DNA of 64,000 nucleotides from Gorsachius magnificus (taxonomy: Eukaryota > Chordata > Aves > Pelecaniformes > Ardeidae). Each line of letters begins with the position of its first letter. Positions within the stretch are counted from its first letter, which is position 1. A program made the position numbers and the translations under genes. Where the stretch lies: contig CM067081.1 in NCBI GenBank assembly GCA_034008185.1, forward strand, positions 20,521,821-20,585,820. The letters run 5' to 3'. Of this stretch, positions 50,101 through 62,709 are shown in pieces. Below the pieces are notes generated by a model. That model ran no database searches and was not told the DNA's origin. It saw only the letters and a list, made by a program, of their open reading frames with translations.

Positions 50101-53100
50101 AAGGGGAAGCAATGTGAAAGTCATGGAATCAATTTATTCCCCAATTCATTCCTACTCAGACTGAATACCTGGTAAAGATAGGGAGTAGCCAATACTTCTT
50201 TTCATCTCCGAAAACCTCCCTCAGATTTTTGCTGCATCCAAGAGAAAAGCCATTTTTATCAGGGCCATTACGAAATGTGGGTGCACGGAATGTTTCTGTA
50301 AAGGAAAAACATGCAGTGATAAGGAGTCATGGAAGACAAATAAACAGACTCAAACCCCTCTATTGTGAAAACAGTGTTGGGCAAGCTGAGACAATCTTGA
50401 TGTGTGTTATGGGGGGAAAAAAAAGTAATCTCAAATAATCAGTGTAAGAAAAAAATCACATTAATGACAAAAATAGAAATGAAAGGCAAGAAAGTCACAT
50501 AAGCAGAACAGTCATCTTCCTCTCTTTACATTTAACATAAGGTCTGAGACAGAGCTAAGTACCATCAGCATGCCAAAGATACCACATCCCTTAGTCACTG
50601 AGCTCTCTCTTTGGCCTGTGAAGCTGCCTTTGAGCAGATGACTTCCTCTTCTAGAAGCAGTTCCCCTAAGCACTACTGGGACTTAATCCCATACAGGATA
50701 GTTTTTCCACTTCTGCCAAGGTCTGAAGTTGAATTAAGAGCACCCCGTGGTATCAGAGAAAGATGAGATCTATTACATTAGAAACATAGACACACCACGA
50801 ACTGTAGCAAACCACCACCATTTTTCTAGTTGGTCCGGTTACACCCTTGGGCAAGAACTGAGAGGACTCATTGCCCTCCCCATACCAACAGCTTGTCTTT
50901 TTACAACCATGATCCAGAAAGTAAATGAAGTACTGACTCTGTTGCCAATTATGACCCTAACTTTTGGGTAAGGAACATGCTAAAATTTTCTTCAAAGCTA
51001 AAAAAGAGACTGCGAATATTCCTTAGCTGTAAATATGTCAAAAGAAAAAGGTCTCAAACAACCCTTCTGTCAAGCAATCACAAAAATTCCTTTTCCTCCA
51101 TCAAAAAATTCTAGCAAGCTGAAAATAATGTCACTTTTAATCAACCCACTTATTTTTGAGCACAGAAATTTAACTTCCATTGAAAGGTATAAGATTTTGA
51201 CTTATTTCGTTGTGGAAATACAAACCAGCCCCTGCCCCCACTCACGCCACAAAAGAGACAAGCTTTAGCAAGAAACTCAGATATTTTAACTGATACACAT
51301 AACTTGTTTATGCTGGTCAATGCCATTTAAAACATTTAGCCATAGAAATTACGGGAATCTCTTTTATTATTTAGGAAACGTGCATCTGTTTTCATTTTTA
51401 TCGCACTGCTTTTACAAGCCACTTCCTAATAGTGAGGCCCATTTTATTTCACAGGATTTAAGAATATTCTTTTGGAGCCAGTTCAAAAATATAGTATGTT
51501 CATATACAGTAGAGCCTTCACCTTGGTTGGGGCCACCCAGCTACTCAAAGTATTAGAACAAAAGGATTACTGGCAAGTAGCAATTATGTTACATACTTAA
51601 CACTATATAAAAACACAACAAAAATGCACAGTGCCTCAGAGATCTCAAAAATAGAAACGAAAGAAATTAACATTCATCATGAATCTGAATGCTTGGCTCC
51701 AGTAGAGGACTCCTACACATGCTTCATCTTCCCATGTTTCACCTTTAATTACTTTCACCAAATATGCATCCTATTCCACAGTATTTAAAAATTCCATTTA
51801 TATGTGATGGCAAATCCTGTAGGCCTCACATTCTCATTGACTTCTTGGTTTTCTGGACAAGGAACAGTTCCATATTCCAATTAACTGACCTATAGTTGAT
51901 CTGTTTTTGCCAACTAGCCAGCAGTGGTAGCTGAAGAGTGACAGTATGCTGATGAAGAACATGGCTGCCACAAAGAAAAGGAATAGTACGTGGAATTTTG
52001 CATGGGTATGTGGCAATTCATTCTGAGGAGAAAGAGAAAAAGAGATTAATATGTTAACACTTTTTAGCAACTAATACAGTATTGTCACTAAACATTTCCT
52101 CCCACACCCATTCTGCTACAGGTCTTTCCCCTCACTTTTCAAAAAGGAAAAAAAAGCAGTAGCCCGGCTTTCCTTTCATGTCATGTTAAACTGGCATACA
52201 ACAGCATTTAAAGCTCATGGGTACCCCTTCCACCTGAGTTTAGCAGCATGAGTGCATATGTTCATCTGCTAGTTTTTAAATGCACAGCAGGGGGCAAGGA
52301 AAAATATTTCCTGTACTAAAAAAATGTTAACTATGCAGCCACAGCCAAAGAGACACAGGGAAAACATGTCCAAAATCACTTTCTTTGAAGGGAAGAAAAT
52401 ACAACAAAAATGTCCAACCCCTTTCCTGGCAAGGTAATAAACCTACTTCTGAACTGATTTAAGGAATGTAAAAGAGAAATGGCTGTCATATGGTGTTTCC
52501 AAGACTGAACAACTCCTAGACAGGACCTGGGACAGATCCTCAATTTTTTATGATCTCTAAGGTTTAGGCAACAACCAGCATGTGCCTAGCAAAACAAATT
52601 TGCCATGTCTGACCAGGCAGAAGTGATTCACCAGAGGATCTAAATGAAAAACAACAATTTCAGTACAACCACCATATAAAAAACAACCTCCCACCCATAT
52701 CAGATAGTCAATTCCACCCCCGACCCCAACTACTTTTAGGCTTGCACTTTCAAGAGGCCAATGGGATTTGTAACGATACTATTCCAGCTCTATATCCTCA
52801 AAATCACTGTACTTTTAAGTAGTTGACCTTTAACAGCACTATGAAAGCAGAGAGGCTATTTTTATTCAGCTGTTCAGGTAGCATTATTGCCATTACTTTT
52901 TCCATTAGCTCATTGAGTATACCCACTTATCTAAGGCTGATTTTTTTTTTTTTAGACTAAAACACATTTCGGTTAGGACCAAGTGCACATAGGTATATCT
53001 ATATCCTTGTACACTGCCTATATTCATAGGCAATAGGTTACAAGTCTCCTTCCTTCTGTGATGGTGTAAATAGCTACCATGAATGACTGAAAAATTATCG

Positions 53101-56100
53101 TAGGAACAGTATTTTAATAGTTACAGCAATATTGAATTTTACCTTTGGACAATTCTCTGCAGCTTTCCTGTGGCAAAGCTTTGCGCAAACAAAGACAATT
53201 TATTAAACACTAGTATTATGTTAAGACGAAGCGTTTGAAAACAGCACAGGCTTTGTTAAGAACAAAATGGTTGGCGTGCACACGTGCCCTCGGACGTGCC
53301 AACTTCCAACACCCATCAGGAGCCTTAGCCCCCATTCTCCAAGAGAACGGAGGAGAGAGTACATAAGAGCACACTACTAATTTCCAAGGCATGAAGTTTT
53401 CTACCAAAGCATCTAAGTGCTGCTATTCAGATTATAGCTGGATCACTTTCAAGTGGTTCCTCAGCTTGAACAGCATCACTACCCCAGGTGCATTCTTTGC
53501 TAGTTGTTTCCATCACAAGTAAGGTGATATGAATATTCTGTATGATGAAACTATTGATAAAGGTCTGAGAAGCTCAGAATACTCCAGAGGTATGAAGCAA
53601 TGGTTTACAGATTACAAAATCTTTCTGACTTAAGAACATATCTTATTACCGTTAGATGAAGTTTCAGTCAAAACCATTAAAAAACTGAATTGTCATTCTT
53701 TGCAGAGTTTTCTTTGTTTAAAAAAAGAACCCATAACACACCGATACAGTTTTCCTTCTTCCCAATACCTTCAATACTGAGATATGTTTGTGGAATGTAT
53801 CTTTAGTGTAACATCTGAAATTGAGCCAATACTTAAGAAAATAAAGCAAGAAACAGGAAAGCTTAATTTAAATTAGCTTTTAAATTCCAAACTTTATACC
53901 TGAAAAGTCATATTAGCTGTCTTAGCTAAGACGTTAGCGCTTAATGATCCATTGTAGGCAAGAGGTACGGCTTTTAAGTTACATTAATCTGTGCAGAAAG
54001 CCTAGGAGGAGCCCAAGCATCTACAGTGGAGTCAGGCAGGTATACACAGCATTTTCTAAAATGCTAGCTACCATCAGATCATGCTACAGTAAGCAAATGA
54101 TAGCAGAGTCCAGCTCTCTGAACTGCCACCTAAGTTCAGTTTCCGTATTTATTGCCTTTTTTTTTTGATACAGTTTTGCTTAGACAATTTGTGCAACAGT
54201 CCCTCTTCGCCCTGCTGTAGGGATATGTTGTATTTTGTGATCCCTTGAAATCAAGGCTAGCAAAATGCATTCTTCAACTGCTGCTTATTCTCAAGCTTTA
54301 TGTTAAAGCTATGATGACTTTTCCTACCTGAGAGCACACTGCAGTGTTCCTCAGTTTCCTAATTAATTTTTGTAACTTCTATTTCTATGGCTCCTTTAGA
54401 ATTGTGTATTTGAACAAAATAGTCCTCTATAAAGAATTCTCAGGCCAGTTGATTTTGAAGCTCAAAGAGCAGTAGCAGCTTAGTGTGTCTTCTGTGGGCC
54501 AGAAAATAAAAGTTTATTTCAGTTGCATCTTCCTAAAGCACTGGCTCTATAACCTGGAGAAGGATTTTTTAATTATGCATGATTAGTCTGCATGATCCCC
54601 AGGAAGTATTTACCTCTTCTGACTACCCAGTTTCAGACATTGGCTCTAAGTTTTTCAATAGTTGCAGAACTGAAGCATCTTTCAAAAAAGGCCAATTCCT
54701 TCCTGGAAAGAAGCATGCAGGCTTTGAGTGCATATAACAGGCTTATTCACAGTTGCGTTCTAGCAGCAGTCCACATGCCAAAGCACGTGAAAGAGAGTGA
54801 AACTTCAGACATTAGTTACTTAAAATCATTATGCTCAGCAGCAGCACCGAAGCAGAGACTTGCAGGTGAAAGAGCTGCAGAGTTTACAAAGGGAAGGAAT
54901 TTGCACAGTAAAATTAGGGCTACTTAGCACACGTAATAGACTAAAGCCAGTCACTATTCCAAAGAGTCCCCTACAAACTCCTTCACAAGCACAGAATCAT
55001 TTGAGCATGTATCAGGTCACAAAAAACCCCAAACAAACCCCACAACAAAAAAAATGCTGTCAGAGCTTGACTTGTTAACTAATCTTTTAGTAGCTAGGTC
55101 TAGCTTAAATCTAGAAAAAAATCAGAAGATCTGGTGTATGTCCTTATGTGTATGTCCTGGTTTGGGCTGGGAAAGAGTTAATTTTCTTCCCAGTAGCTGG
55201 CATAGTGCTGTGTTTTGGATTTAGTATGAGAAGAATGTTGATAACACTAATGTTTTAGTTGTTGCTAAGCAGTGCTTGCACCAGTCAAGGACTTTTTCAG
55301 CTTCCCCTGCTCTGCCCGGTGCACAAGAAGCTGGGAGGGGGCACAGCCAGGACAGCTGACCCCAACTGGCCCAAGGGCTATTCCAGACCATAAGATGTCA
55401 TGCTCAGTATATAAACTGGGGGGAGTTGTCTGGGGGGCAGCGATCACTGTTTGGGGATGGGCTGGCCATCAGTTGGTGGGTGGTAAGCAGTTGCATCACT
55501 TGTTTTTCCTGGGGTTTGTCTCTCTCTTTCTGCCTTGTTAGTTTCCATTACAATTTATTATTATTATATTTCAATTATTAAACTGTTCTCATCTCAACCC
55601 ACAAATTTTCTTACTTTTGCTCTTCCGATTCTCTCCCCCATCCCACCAGGGGGTGGGGAAGAGGGTGAGCGAGTGGCTGTGTGGGCTAAACCACGACAAT
55701 ATGCAAGAGGAACGAGAATCGTGTTATCTTTTTTTGTTAATACAACCAAAGTTTTCCAGTAGCATGTGCCATCTAACCCAGAACACAAATCACATCCTGG
55801 AATTAGTTGTACTCAGGACTGCCAAAATAATTTGAAGGACAATGAAAGACACTGAAAACAGCTGGAAAATATACAGGTTTCAAGGGGGAGGGAGTGCAGC
55901 AAGAATGAGAGTAGATACTGGGGAAGTATCTACTCTCAGAAGCACTGGGAAGTACCACCATGCACTATGTAAACAAGGCATAAAGGACTGGGCGTTCAGC
56001 CAGTGCTGGTGTTTGTGTCAAATACATTTGGTTAAACTGAGGTTTTATCTGCTAATCTTTAGCAACTTCCTAGGTAGAAATAAAAATTTCATGAGTATAG

Positions 56101-59100
56101 GAAAAGTAGTTACGGGTGTTAAAAAAAAGTCATTCACGTTCCTTTGATTTACAAAACAGATTTTAACATCTGCATCAGCATATAAGCCTGTGGTTTATAT
56201 TTACATTTACATACATGTAACATTTACAGCCAGCGTGATGTTCCACCACTGTACAAACAGTATTGAGATCTTTCTTCAGCACTTTTGCATAGAGCATGGA
56301 AGATGCTATGTAAAAGACTTGCATGTGCAAGTGGGAAACACAAAGTCTTTCTTCAACAGAAGAGTTAGGTAGGTGTGCATGTCTCACAAGGTTTGCAAGT
56401 ATCTGCATATGTGTTGTGTCCCTATGCAAGCATTATCAACAGTGCAAAACAATGGGTTGCTAAAATTTCTGTAGTTAGCACAATACACCTTCACAACCTC
56501 ATTACTACAAGTTCTGAAGTGACCAAGGCTATCCTCCCCAAGAAGCAGTTCATCTTCCATCCCAACACTGGATACATACATCAGTTTGTTGCATACTTCC
56601 CTGAAAAACATCTATGATGAAGCAAAAAAGAAACGCTACCTTCTGAAGGTACACTATAATGTTTCTGATAGTCAAGCTCTGGGGGGAAAAAACAACATCT
56701 AGAGAGCCTCAACAGAAAATGTCAAACCAGTAATCTGTCTGATGCTGTAGCAAAGCTGAGCATTAGCAATATACTGAAGCAGTCTACAGACAGCATGTGT
56801 CAGCAGTACCCTGTTCTGATCTGTATACAGATGTAGAAAGAAACTGCCAGGACTCTATTCTGCAGTCAACAGCACTTGCCTAGAAGCTTGCATACTAGAG
56901 ACACACTAAATGTTGCAAGCTGACATGATTATGGTGCTACCACCTCTTTCTGGAAGTCTAATCAAGCTACTGTAACATCAGAGGAATATTAGGTTTGTGG
57001 AATGAGTGCCTTAATATGAGTAAAGTGAGGCAGAGACATACTCTAATGGTAAGATCATGGCATCACCAGATTTTGTCTTGGAAGTAACCGTAAATTAAAG
57101 CAACAAGTGCAAGCACACAACTACGTTGTCTATTGTCACATTTCAGAAGTAGTCCATTCTTACAGGAAGCACTTTCAAAAACTAAATCATTAAAAAAAAA
57201 GAATCCCTCTTAAGTTTACTTCCTCTGCTCAAGGGTCCACTTCAATATCATGTCCGATGGGCTTCAGAAGAGCCTTGCTGCAAATGCTGGTATTAAACAT
57301 TCATTGTGGTCAGATGTCCTGTGGGCTTTTGTTGCACTAACACTTATGAAGTGAGGTGATAAAGCAAATCCATTTTTTTTGCTCAAGCACTGACTGGTAA
57401 ATATGTGAGAGCGCATCTACAGTTTCGTTAGAAATTGCATACGAAAGCACTGGAAAGCAGACAGGCAGATGTTCGGGAGTGGCACATTCACAAATTAAAA
57501 ATTTAACTATTTACAGTCAAGCAAGACTGAACAGCAGAATCAGACCATTTCACCTGAAATATATGTCAAGCCACAGCTATGACTGAGAAATACCTTTGGC
57601 TTTCATCTCACAATACTGACAGCTCAATTCCCACATAGTTCCTTGCTCTCCAGTGACAGGCCACTACACAGAACTGACAGACTGAAACACAGTACTTTGG
57701 CAGATCAGACCCATAGGCTTAGATGAACACAAACAAACATACTTTTTGCACCATTTATCTCACCTGTCTAATGCCAACTGTCTCAAAGTACAGCTATTCT
57801 GAATACATGATCAAGCTTCTCTTACCCTGGCATGGCACCGTCTTTTTGCTCCAGCAGAGATTATCTGTACAGCTACAGATAACGACTGCTTTTCTAGTTA
57901 CTCTGACAGCAACTGGCATCTAAGAAATTGTGCTGTTATATCACAGAATCACTATGGTTGGAAAAGACCTTTAAGATCATCGAGTCCAACCCTTAACCTA
58001 ACCCTGCCATCCCACCACTAACCATGTCCCTAAGCACCTCACCTACCCTTCTTTAAAGATGTGATGGAGAGCCTTCCACTTCCATGCTAGTTCATGGAAA
58101 CTGATTAAGGGAATTCTGATGCTAACTCTTCTGCCTAGAGACAGGAAGGAACAGTACAAGCTTTTGGAGATGAAAGGGAGCACCACCAGAAGATGCTCTG
58201 TTCAGCCTGGAACGTGACTGGAACAAAACTGATAGGAGGAATATAACACAGACATACAAGGATGGTTGCCTTTCGCACAAATGTTATTAAATCTGCCAAG
58301 ATGCATGTATGTGCATCGATCATTTGACAACTGATCATAGTCGCAAGGTAGATGTATATCATTAACACAGTACATATCTTAGCATTCTACTCATATCAGA
58401 TAGATAAAAGCCACTAGTATCAAGTTCAGACATGCCTATGTAGGGACTCCAAAACAGAGCTCGGTCAGTTCCCAAGAAATTAATCTGCCTTATCTGGTAG
58501 CAGATTATCCATAGACAAGTCTAGGAAGATACAAAATTATTATTATATTTCACATTTGTCAGTATTTTTATATATACATGAGCGTGTGTGTGTGTGTATA
58601 CACACATACACACACATATATATATGTAGTTGTTTGATATAGCCAGTTATATCTGTATCTACATATCTATATCCAATAGTCTCAAAAAAACCTGAGCTGT
58701 GCCACTTGATTTTGATGGAGCAGAGAAATTGCACAGTATCCTCACTGGAACTTCTTCCCCCAATTACTCATCCTGGGCAGTGTAATACATTTAATTCATT
58801 AATATTAGGAAGGTTCTCCTGCTTCAGTCACTTTGATTGATGCTGTTAATGGTAACGTACTATGGAACAGAGTAAATGGTGAGTGACATCATGCTGATGC
58901 AGCCTCCAATAACACGTGCAGGATAAAACAAATTAACAACAAAAAAGAGCCTTAGAACTTACTGTCCAAAACTTTATGAAGTACTGCAAGACTGTAGCAG
59001 CAACAAACAGACAGTACAGTAAGGAATACATTAAAAACAGGAGGAAGAATTTGTAGTTAGAAAATCCCACACAATTATTCACCCTAGAAGGAGGGGAAAG

Positions 59101-62100
59101 AGAAAGAGGTTACTATGATATACAAAAACTAAAATAAAATAAAACAAAACCAAATACATTCAGCTTTTGCAGAGCATAACGTGTGTGATGTCAGTGGTAT
59201 GTCCAAAACAGTCTGGCACTAGTGTTTCAGAAGCATTTTAAGCCACCATTTTGAATGAAGTCTCTTTCCTCAGGCCAAATGATCTGGGCCCCTTGCAAAA
59301 ATTTCACCCCTCGCGAAGTTCTACAGGACAGGACATGAGCTGGCAAAGCATACAATACATACAATCTGTATAGGAAGCATCTCACACACTATGAACTAAT
59401 GGCAGTCATCGCGGAAGGTAATATGAGCCTGTCCATCAATTTCAGTGGATGTTGCTTTGGTTACCAAACCACCTTCAAGTCAACTACTCATGGCAGCATT
59501 CTTACAGTGACAGCAGAGAATATTTTTACTGACTACCAGTGAATACAAAACTGCAGAAGAGTAACTATCTGAGTGGTCTTAGGTATCGTCTAGAATCAAG
59601 AACTGGTTTTCACAGTGTAGTGGGTATCTCCTCTCCTGGTAATAATACCAAACTACACAAAAGAAAGAAATGCCATTTCTCATAGGTCTCACTAATGCCA
59701 GGGTTTCTGGAGGAACCGTATGATTTGGGCCTAAAACTCTATGTTGCAACACACATTAGGAACAAGATTTATTTTCACATATTAAATCCTCAAGAAATAC
59801 TGTGAAAATCAAGTTTTACTTTGAAGTTGCATTTTTGAAGCAGCATCTTATTCATCATGTAGAATGTGATTAGTCATTATAATACTGATTTTTTTTGTTG
59901 TTTTTATAAACTTACCATGGACAGTGGTGGTCCATTTTTAATACACATCTGAAAGAGATAATTTCCAGTAAGTTAAAGCAAAAAATATATTTTCTTTCTA
60001 AGACACACGTTTTTAGCTTTTACAGGTTCAGGCATTGTGGGTTTTTTGTTTGCTTCTTGTTGTTGGTGTTTGGTTTTTGGTTTTTTTTGGGTTTTTTTTT
60101 GTTTTGTTTTTTTTTAAGTATTTTGCCCCACTGTATTTTTTTTAAGTCCTTCTCAATCATGCCACTTCTTCATATTATAGCAGCTATCCTTTCACCCAAA
60201 AGGACTAAGTGAGATTCAGAAGTTATGAAGAGAGCCTCTTGAATTAACATGGGGACTATTAGTGAGCAACACTGTAATAGTTCATTATGCCACACTAGTT
60301 TATGTGCACATTGAGAGAAAATAAGTCCAAAGGGCCCTTCATAGTTCTGTGGATAAGGTATGTTAGACTGGCATTCAATTCAACTAAATCCAGCTTAGGG
60401 CTATTTTTGCTACCTTTGTTTGTATGTTTTTTAAAGCTAATTGAGGAAGAAAGCAGCACAGTGGGCAATTTGAATGGTCCACATGCCATTTTCATCCATT
60501 TCTAGTATAAGGACAGATATTAGACATTTCAGACACACAGACATTCACTGTATATGCTAATAAATTTGATTTTAGCCAAAAGATGTGATTAGGTTCTTCA
60601 GTTGAATAGAGTTCCTCAAGCTCAGCCTACTGAAGTCTCACTCATAGCCTCAGTCTTCAGTGCCCTTACAGACTTCTCTGATGATTCAGAATGAGGCTAG
60701 GCAATAGCAGAGATGTCTTTGAAATGGCTAAAGCATGTAATTGCACTGTCAATCTCAGAGATAAAGATTTTTAGTGTTATTAGTAGCACACATCTGTTTC
60801 AAGGCTGCAGAAGCAAGATAAATAGAAGAGCATTTGCTGTGCTGGCATCTCAGACCTGTCTTTCCTTACTTTCAATTGCTGATTTATTTATTTATTTTAA
60901 ATGTAAGCACTGTTTTAAAAAGCTACAAGCAGGTTTCCTAAAAAATTCTGCCATTTTGGACAAGGGGCTGCAATGATAACATTGCATGAACAGGAGGAAC
61001 TTTGCTCTTTCGTGAAATCCAGGTATTGAGGATCTTTAGAGAGGAACAAATAGTAAAACCTGCTGTTATGCAAGGGCTGACACACTGAAGACATGAACAC
61101 ACTACAGTGATGATCGCAGGAGAGAGAAAATCCGTCATTTCAGATCCAGTAACTTACATGTCACATGCAGAACAGTGGTGGCAGCGGTCAGGTTTGATTA
61201 GCTGGCATCGATCACAGTATCTGATTGCTGCATTCAAGTGGCAAGGGTCAAGTCATTAGAACTCATTTAATGTTACAAAGGTTTTCTCCCTTAACATGAA
61301 ATTAATCTTAAAGCGCTTCCGGCCCTCCCCACCACACCTGTTCTCACAGACCTTCACGTGCCTACTCTCATATATGTACTTTTGAGTTTAAGAAATGGAA
61401 CATATGAAAGCGTTTTACATACTTTCATCTATTACTACTGTACTGAGTCCATTTCCATTTACTCTTTGGCTCCCCAGTCTTCCCATCCTTCATCCCCTGG
61501 CACTGATCCCCTATTGCTTGCTTTCTTTCACCTCTGGACAGGGTACTCAGGCAACCCGTCTTTCAGCAAGCCAAATTTCTGCATTAGCTTTCTCTGTCCT
61601 CTTTAGCAAATAGTGATCTAGCAGACTGTTCAGTAAATTAGCTCTTCTTCATCTTTCCTGGATATTTTTAAACAAGCCTTCAGGCTCTTCTCAATGGAAG
61701 TTAAGACACCAGCACAGGCAGTTTGAGAGGAGGAAAACCAACACCTACAGCTAAGCAGAACTGCTAAGAGCTGGCAAAAGCTTCCCAGACCACACCAGGA
61801 ATTTAAGACTGGGATTCCCTGAAAGGGAGGCTTGTATTCAAAAAAGCCAGGTGTCCTTAGACTTTCTTTGGAAAGTCACTGTAAACTTTGGTAACAGTTA
61901 TTCTGAGTAGTTTATGTTTTTGGAAAACTCTACGGCATTGCTAGTTTCAAGAAAGAGAAATGGATATATATACACACATATAAAAGCTAGATTTTTTTAA
62001 GAATATACATATGTATAAGGCAGCAGTTTCACAGATCATTCATAAGTAAGTTGGAATAAAAATGCCTATGTGTATTAAAGGCAAATACAGAAATAGCCCA

Positions 62101-62709
62101 TAACTAGCTTTGCACTGAATTACAGATGGGAATGAAACAACATTTATTCGTTCTTAATTTCTAGTCTTAAGTCTGATATTTCTCCTCCTGCTGAACTGAT
62201 ACAGCTCAGAAAAAGAAGTTTAAAGGCAGATATAAATTATTATAAAATTGAGTAAAAAGTTGAGTTGTCTCTATTTCTAGCTGTATTTCTTTGCTGTGCT
62301 TATTTTTTATAGTCACAATTAAAGATAAATGTTGTCATCTATCTGCTGCTAGGAGACGATTATTTTTTTTTAAATTCCAAATACTGGCTACATGCTGAGA
62401 TCCCCAAACAAAGGACTCCAGTTTCTCTTGGGGGGAAAAAAAACCAACCAACAGTCCAGACAAATAACAAAACAAGGTCATGGCCTTCACAATATGTGCT
62501 TAATAGATTGTTCATTCAGTGACATCAAATGAATTTCACTGAATTAAACTAGCAACTTCAGAAGCACAGAATTATCTTTATATCTCACCTCTCGATGCTG
62601 TTGTCGTATAGATAGGCAAGTCTTTAGCAGCTCTTCTCAAAATCTCCTGCTGGGATTCTGGTCTCTCTTCTTTTTCATACTGTTCTTTATCAGCTTTTGA
62701 CAAGCAGAA
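47094..62709 (-). CDS. ZDHHC20: Palmitoyltransferase ZDHHC20, partial at 5' end
   Basis: ZDHHC20 is a four-pass membrane S-acyltransferase that attaches palmitate to cysteines of target proteins at the plasma membrane and Golgi. Nine coding exons run from high to low coordinate: 62589-62709, 61158-61227, 59916-59948, 58963-59083, 51890-52022, 50169-50295, 48795-48884, 47528-47643 and 47094-47131. All join in frame, giving 282 residues. The first exon here begins at [14 protein letters not shown], equivalent to human residue 84, and 83 plus 282 gives 365, the human length. The zinc-binding CRD reads [20 protein letters not shown], then the DHHCPW catalytic motif with Cys at the position of human Cys156. 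Hydrophobic segments in exons 58963-59083 ([20 protein letters not shown]) and 51890-52022 ([19 protein letters not shown]) are TM3 and TM4. The TTxE motif is STIE. The KNLREVFGD segment matches the PaCCT region. The cytoplasmic tail ends IIVSLES. Exons for TM1 and TM2 lie beyond the right edge. Confidence 0.95.
55153..55698 (+). mobile_element. Solo LTR of an avian endogenous retrovirus
   Basis: The element begins tgtcctggtttgggctggg and ends aaaccacgaca, so it has the TG...CA ends of a retroviral LTR. At 546 bases the length fits a full LTR. Inside are a TATA-like cagtatataaact at about 55407-55419 and an attaaa poly(A)-type signal near 55577, followed by a C/T-rich end with tctcccccatcccacc. 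I recognise the family as one widespread in bird genomes. No second LTR, gag, pol or env sequence lies nearby, so it is a solo LTR left by recombination and codes for nothing. I could not see a clean target-site duplication. It lies in a ZDHHC20 intron, antisense to the gene. Confidence 0.88.
57941..58085 (-). repeat. CR1 LINE 3'-end fragment, minus orientation
   Basis: The plus strand reads tcacagaatcactatggttg, then gaaaagacctttaagatcat and cgagtccaaccc, the reverse complement of a CR1 3' tail. It continues through accatgtccctaagcacctc into degraded sequence. It lies in the large ZDHHC20 intron, in the same orientation as the gene. Confidence 0.88.
58582..58626. repeat. TG/CA/TA compound microsatellite
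   Basis: A (GT)n tract passes through gtata into a (CA)n tract and then (TA)n. The TG and CA halves are complementary, so the whole forms an imperfect inverted repeat of alternating purine and pyrimidine bases. Confidence 0.9.
60050..60120. repeat. T/G-rich low-complexity tract in a ZDHHC20 intron
   Basis: A run of ttttt, gtttt and ggtttt units with almost no A or C lies about 100-170 bases upstream (in transcript sense) of the DHHC exon at 59916-59948. On the transcript strand it is A/C-rich. It is a simple repeat with no recognisable origin. Confidence 0.7.

Larger units (their letters stand above)
52023..58962 (-). other. ZDHHC20: Large ZDHHC20 intron with transposon insertions
   Basis: This 6.9-kb intron separates the exons for TM3 and TM4. 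It holds a solo LTR at 55153-55698, a CR1 fragment at 57941-58085 and a TG/CA microsatellite at 58582-58618. The rest is AT-rich sequence without recognisable exons. Confidence 0.85.

Noticed and set aside
55140..55710. Target-site duplication around the solo LTR
   Set aside because: The flanking five bases (gtgta and atatg) differ. Shifting the ends gave no exact repeat.
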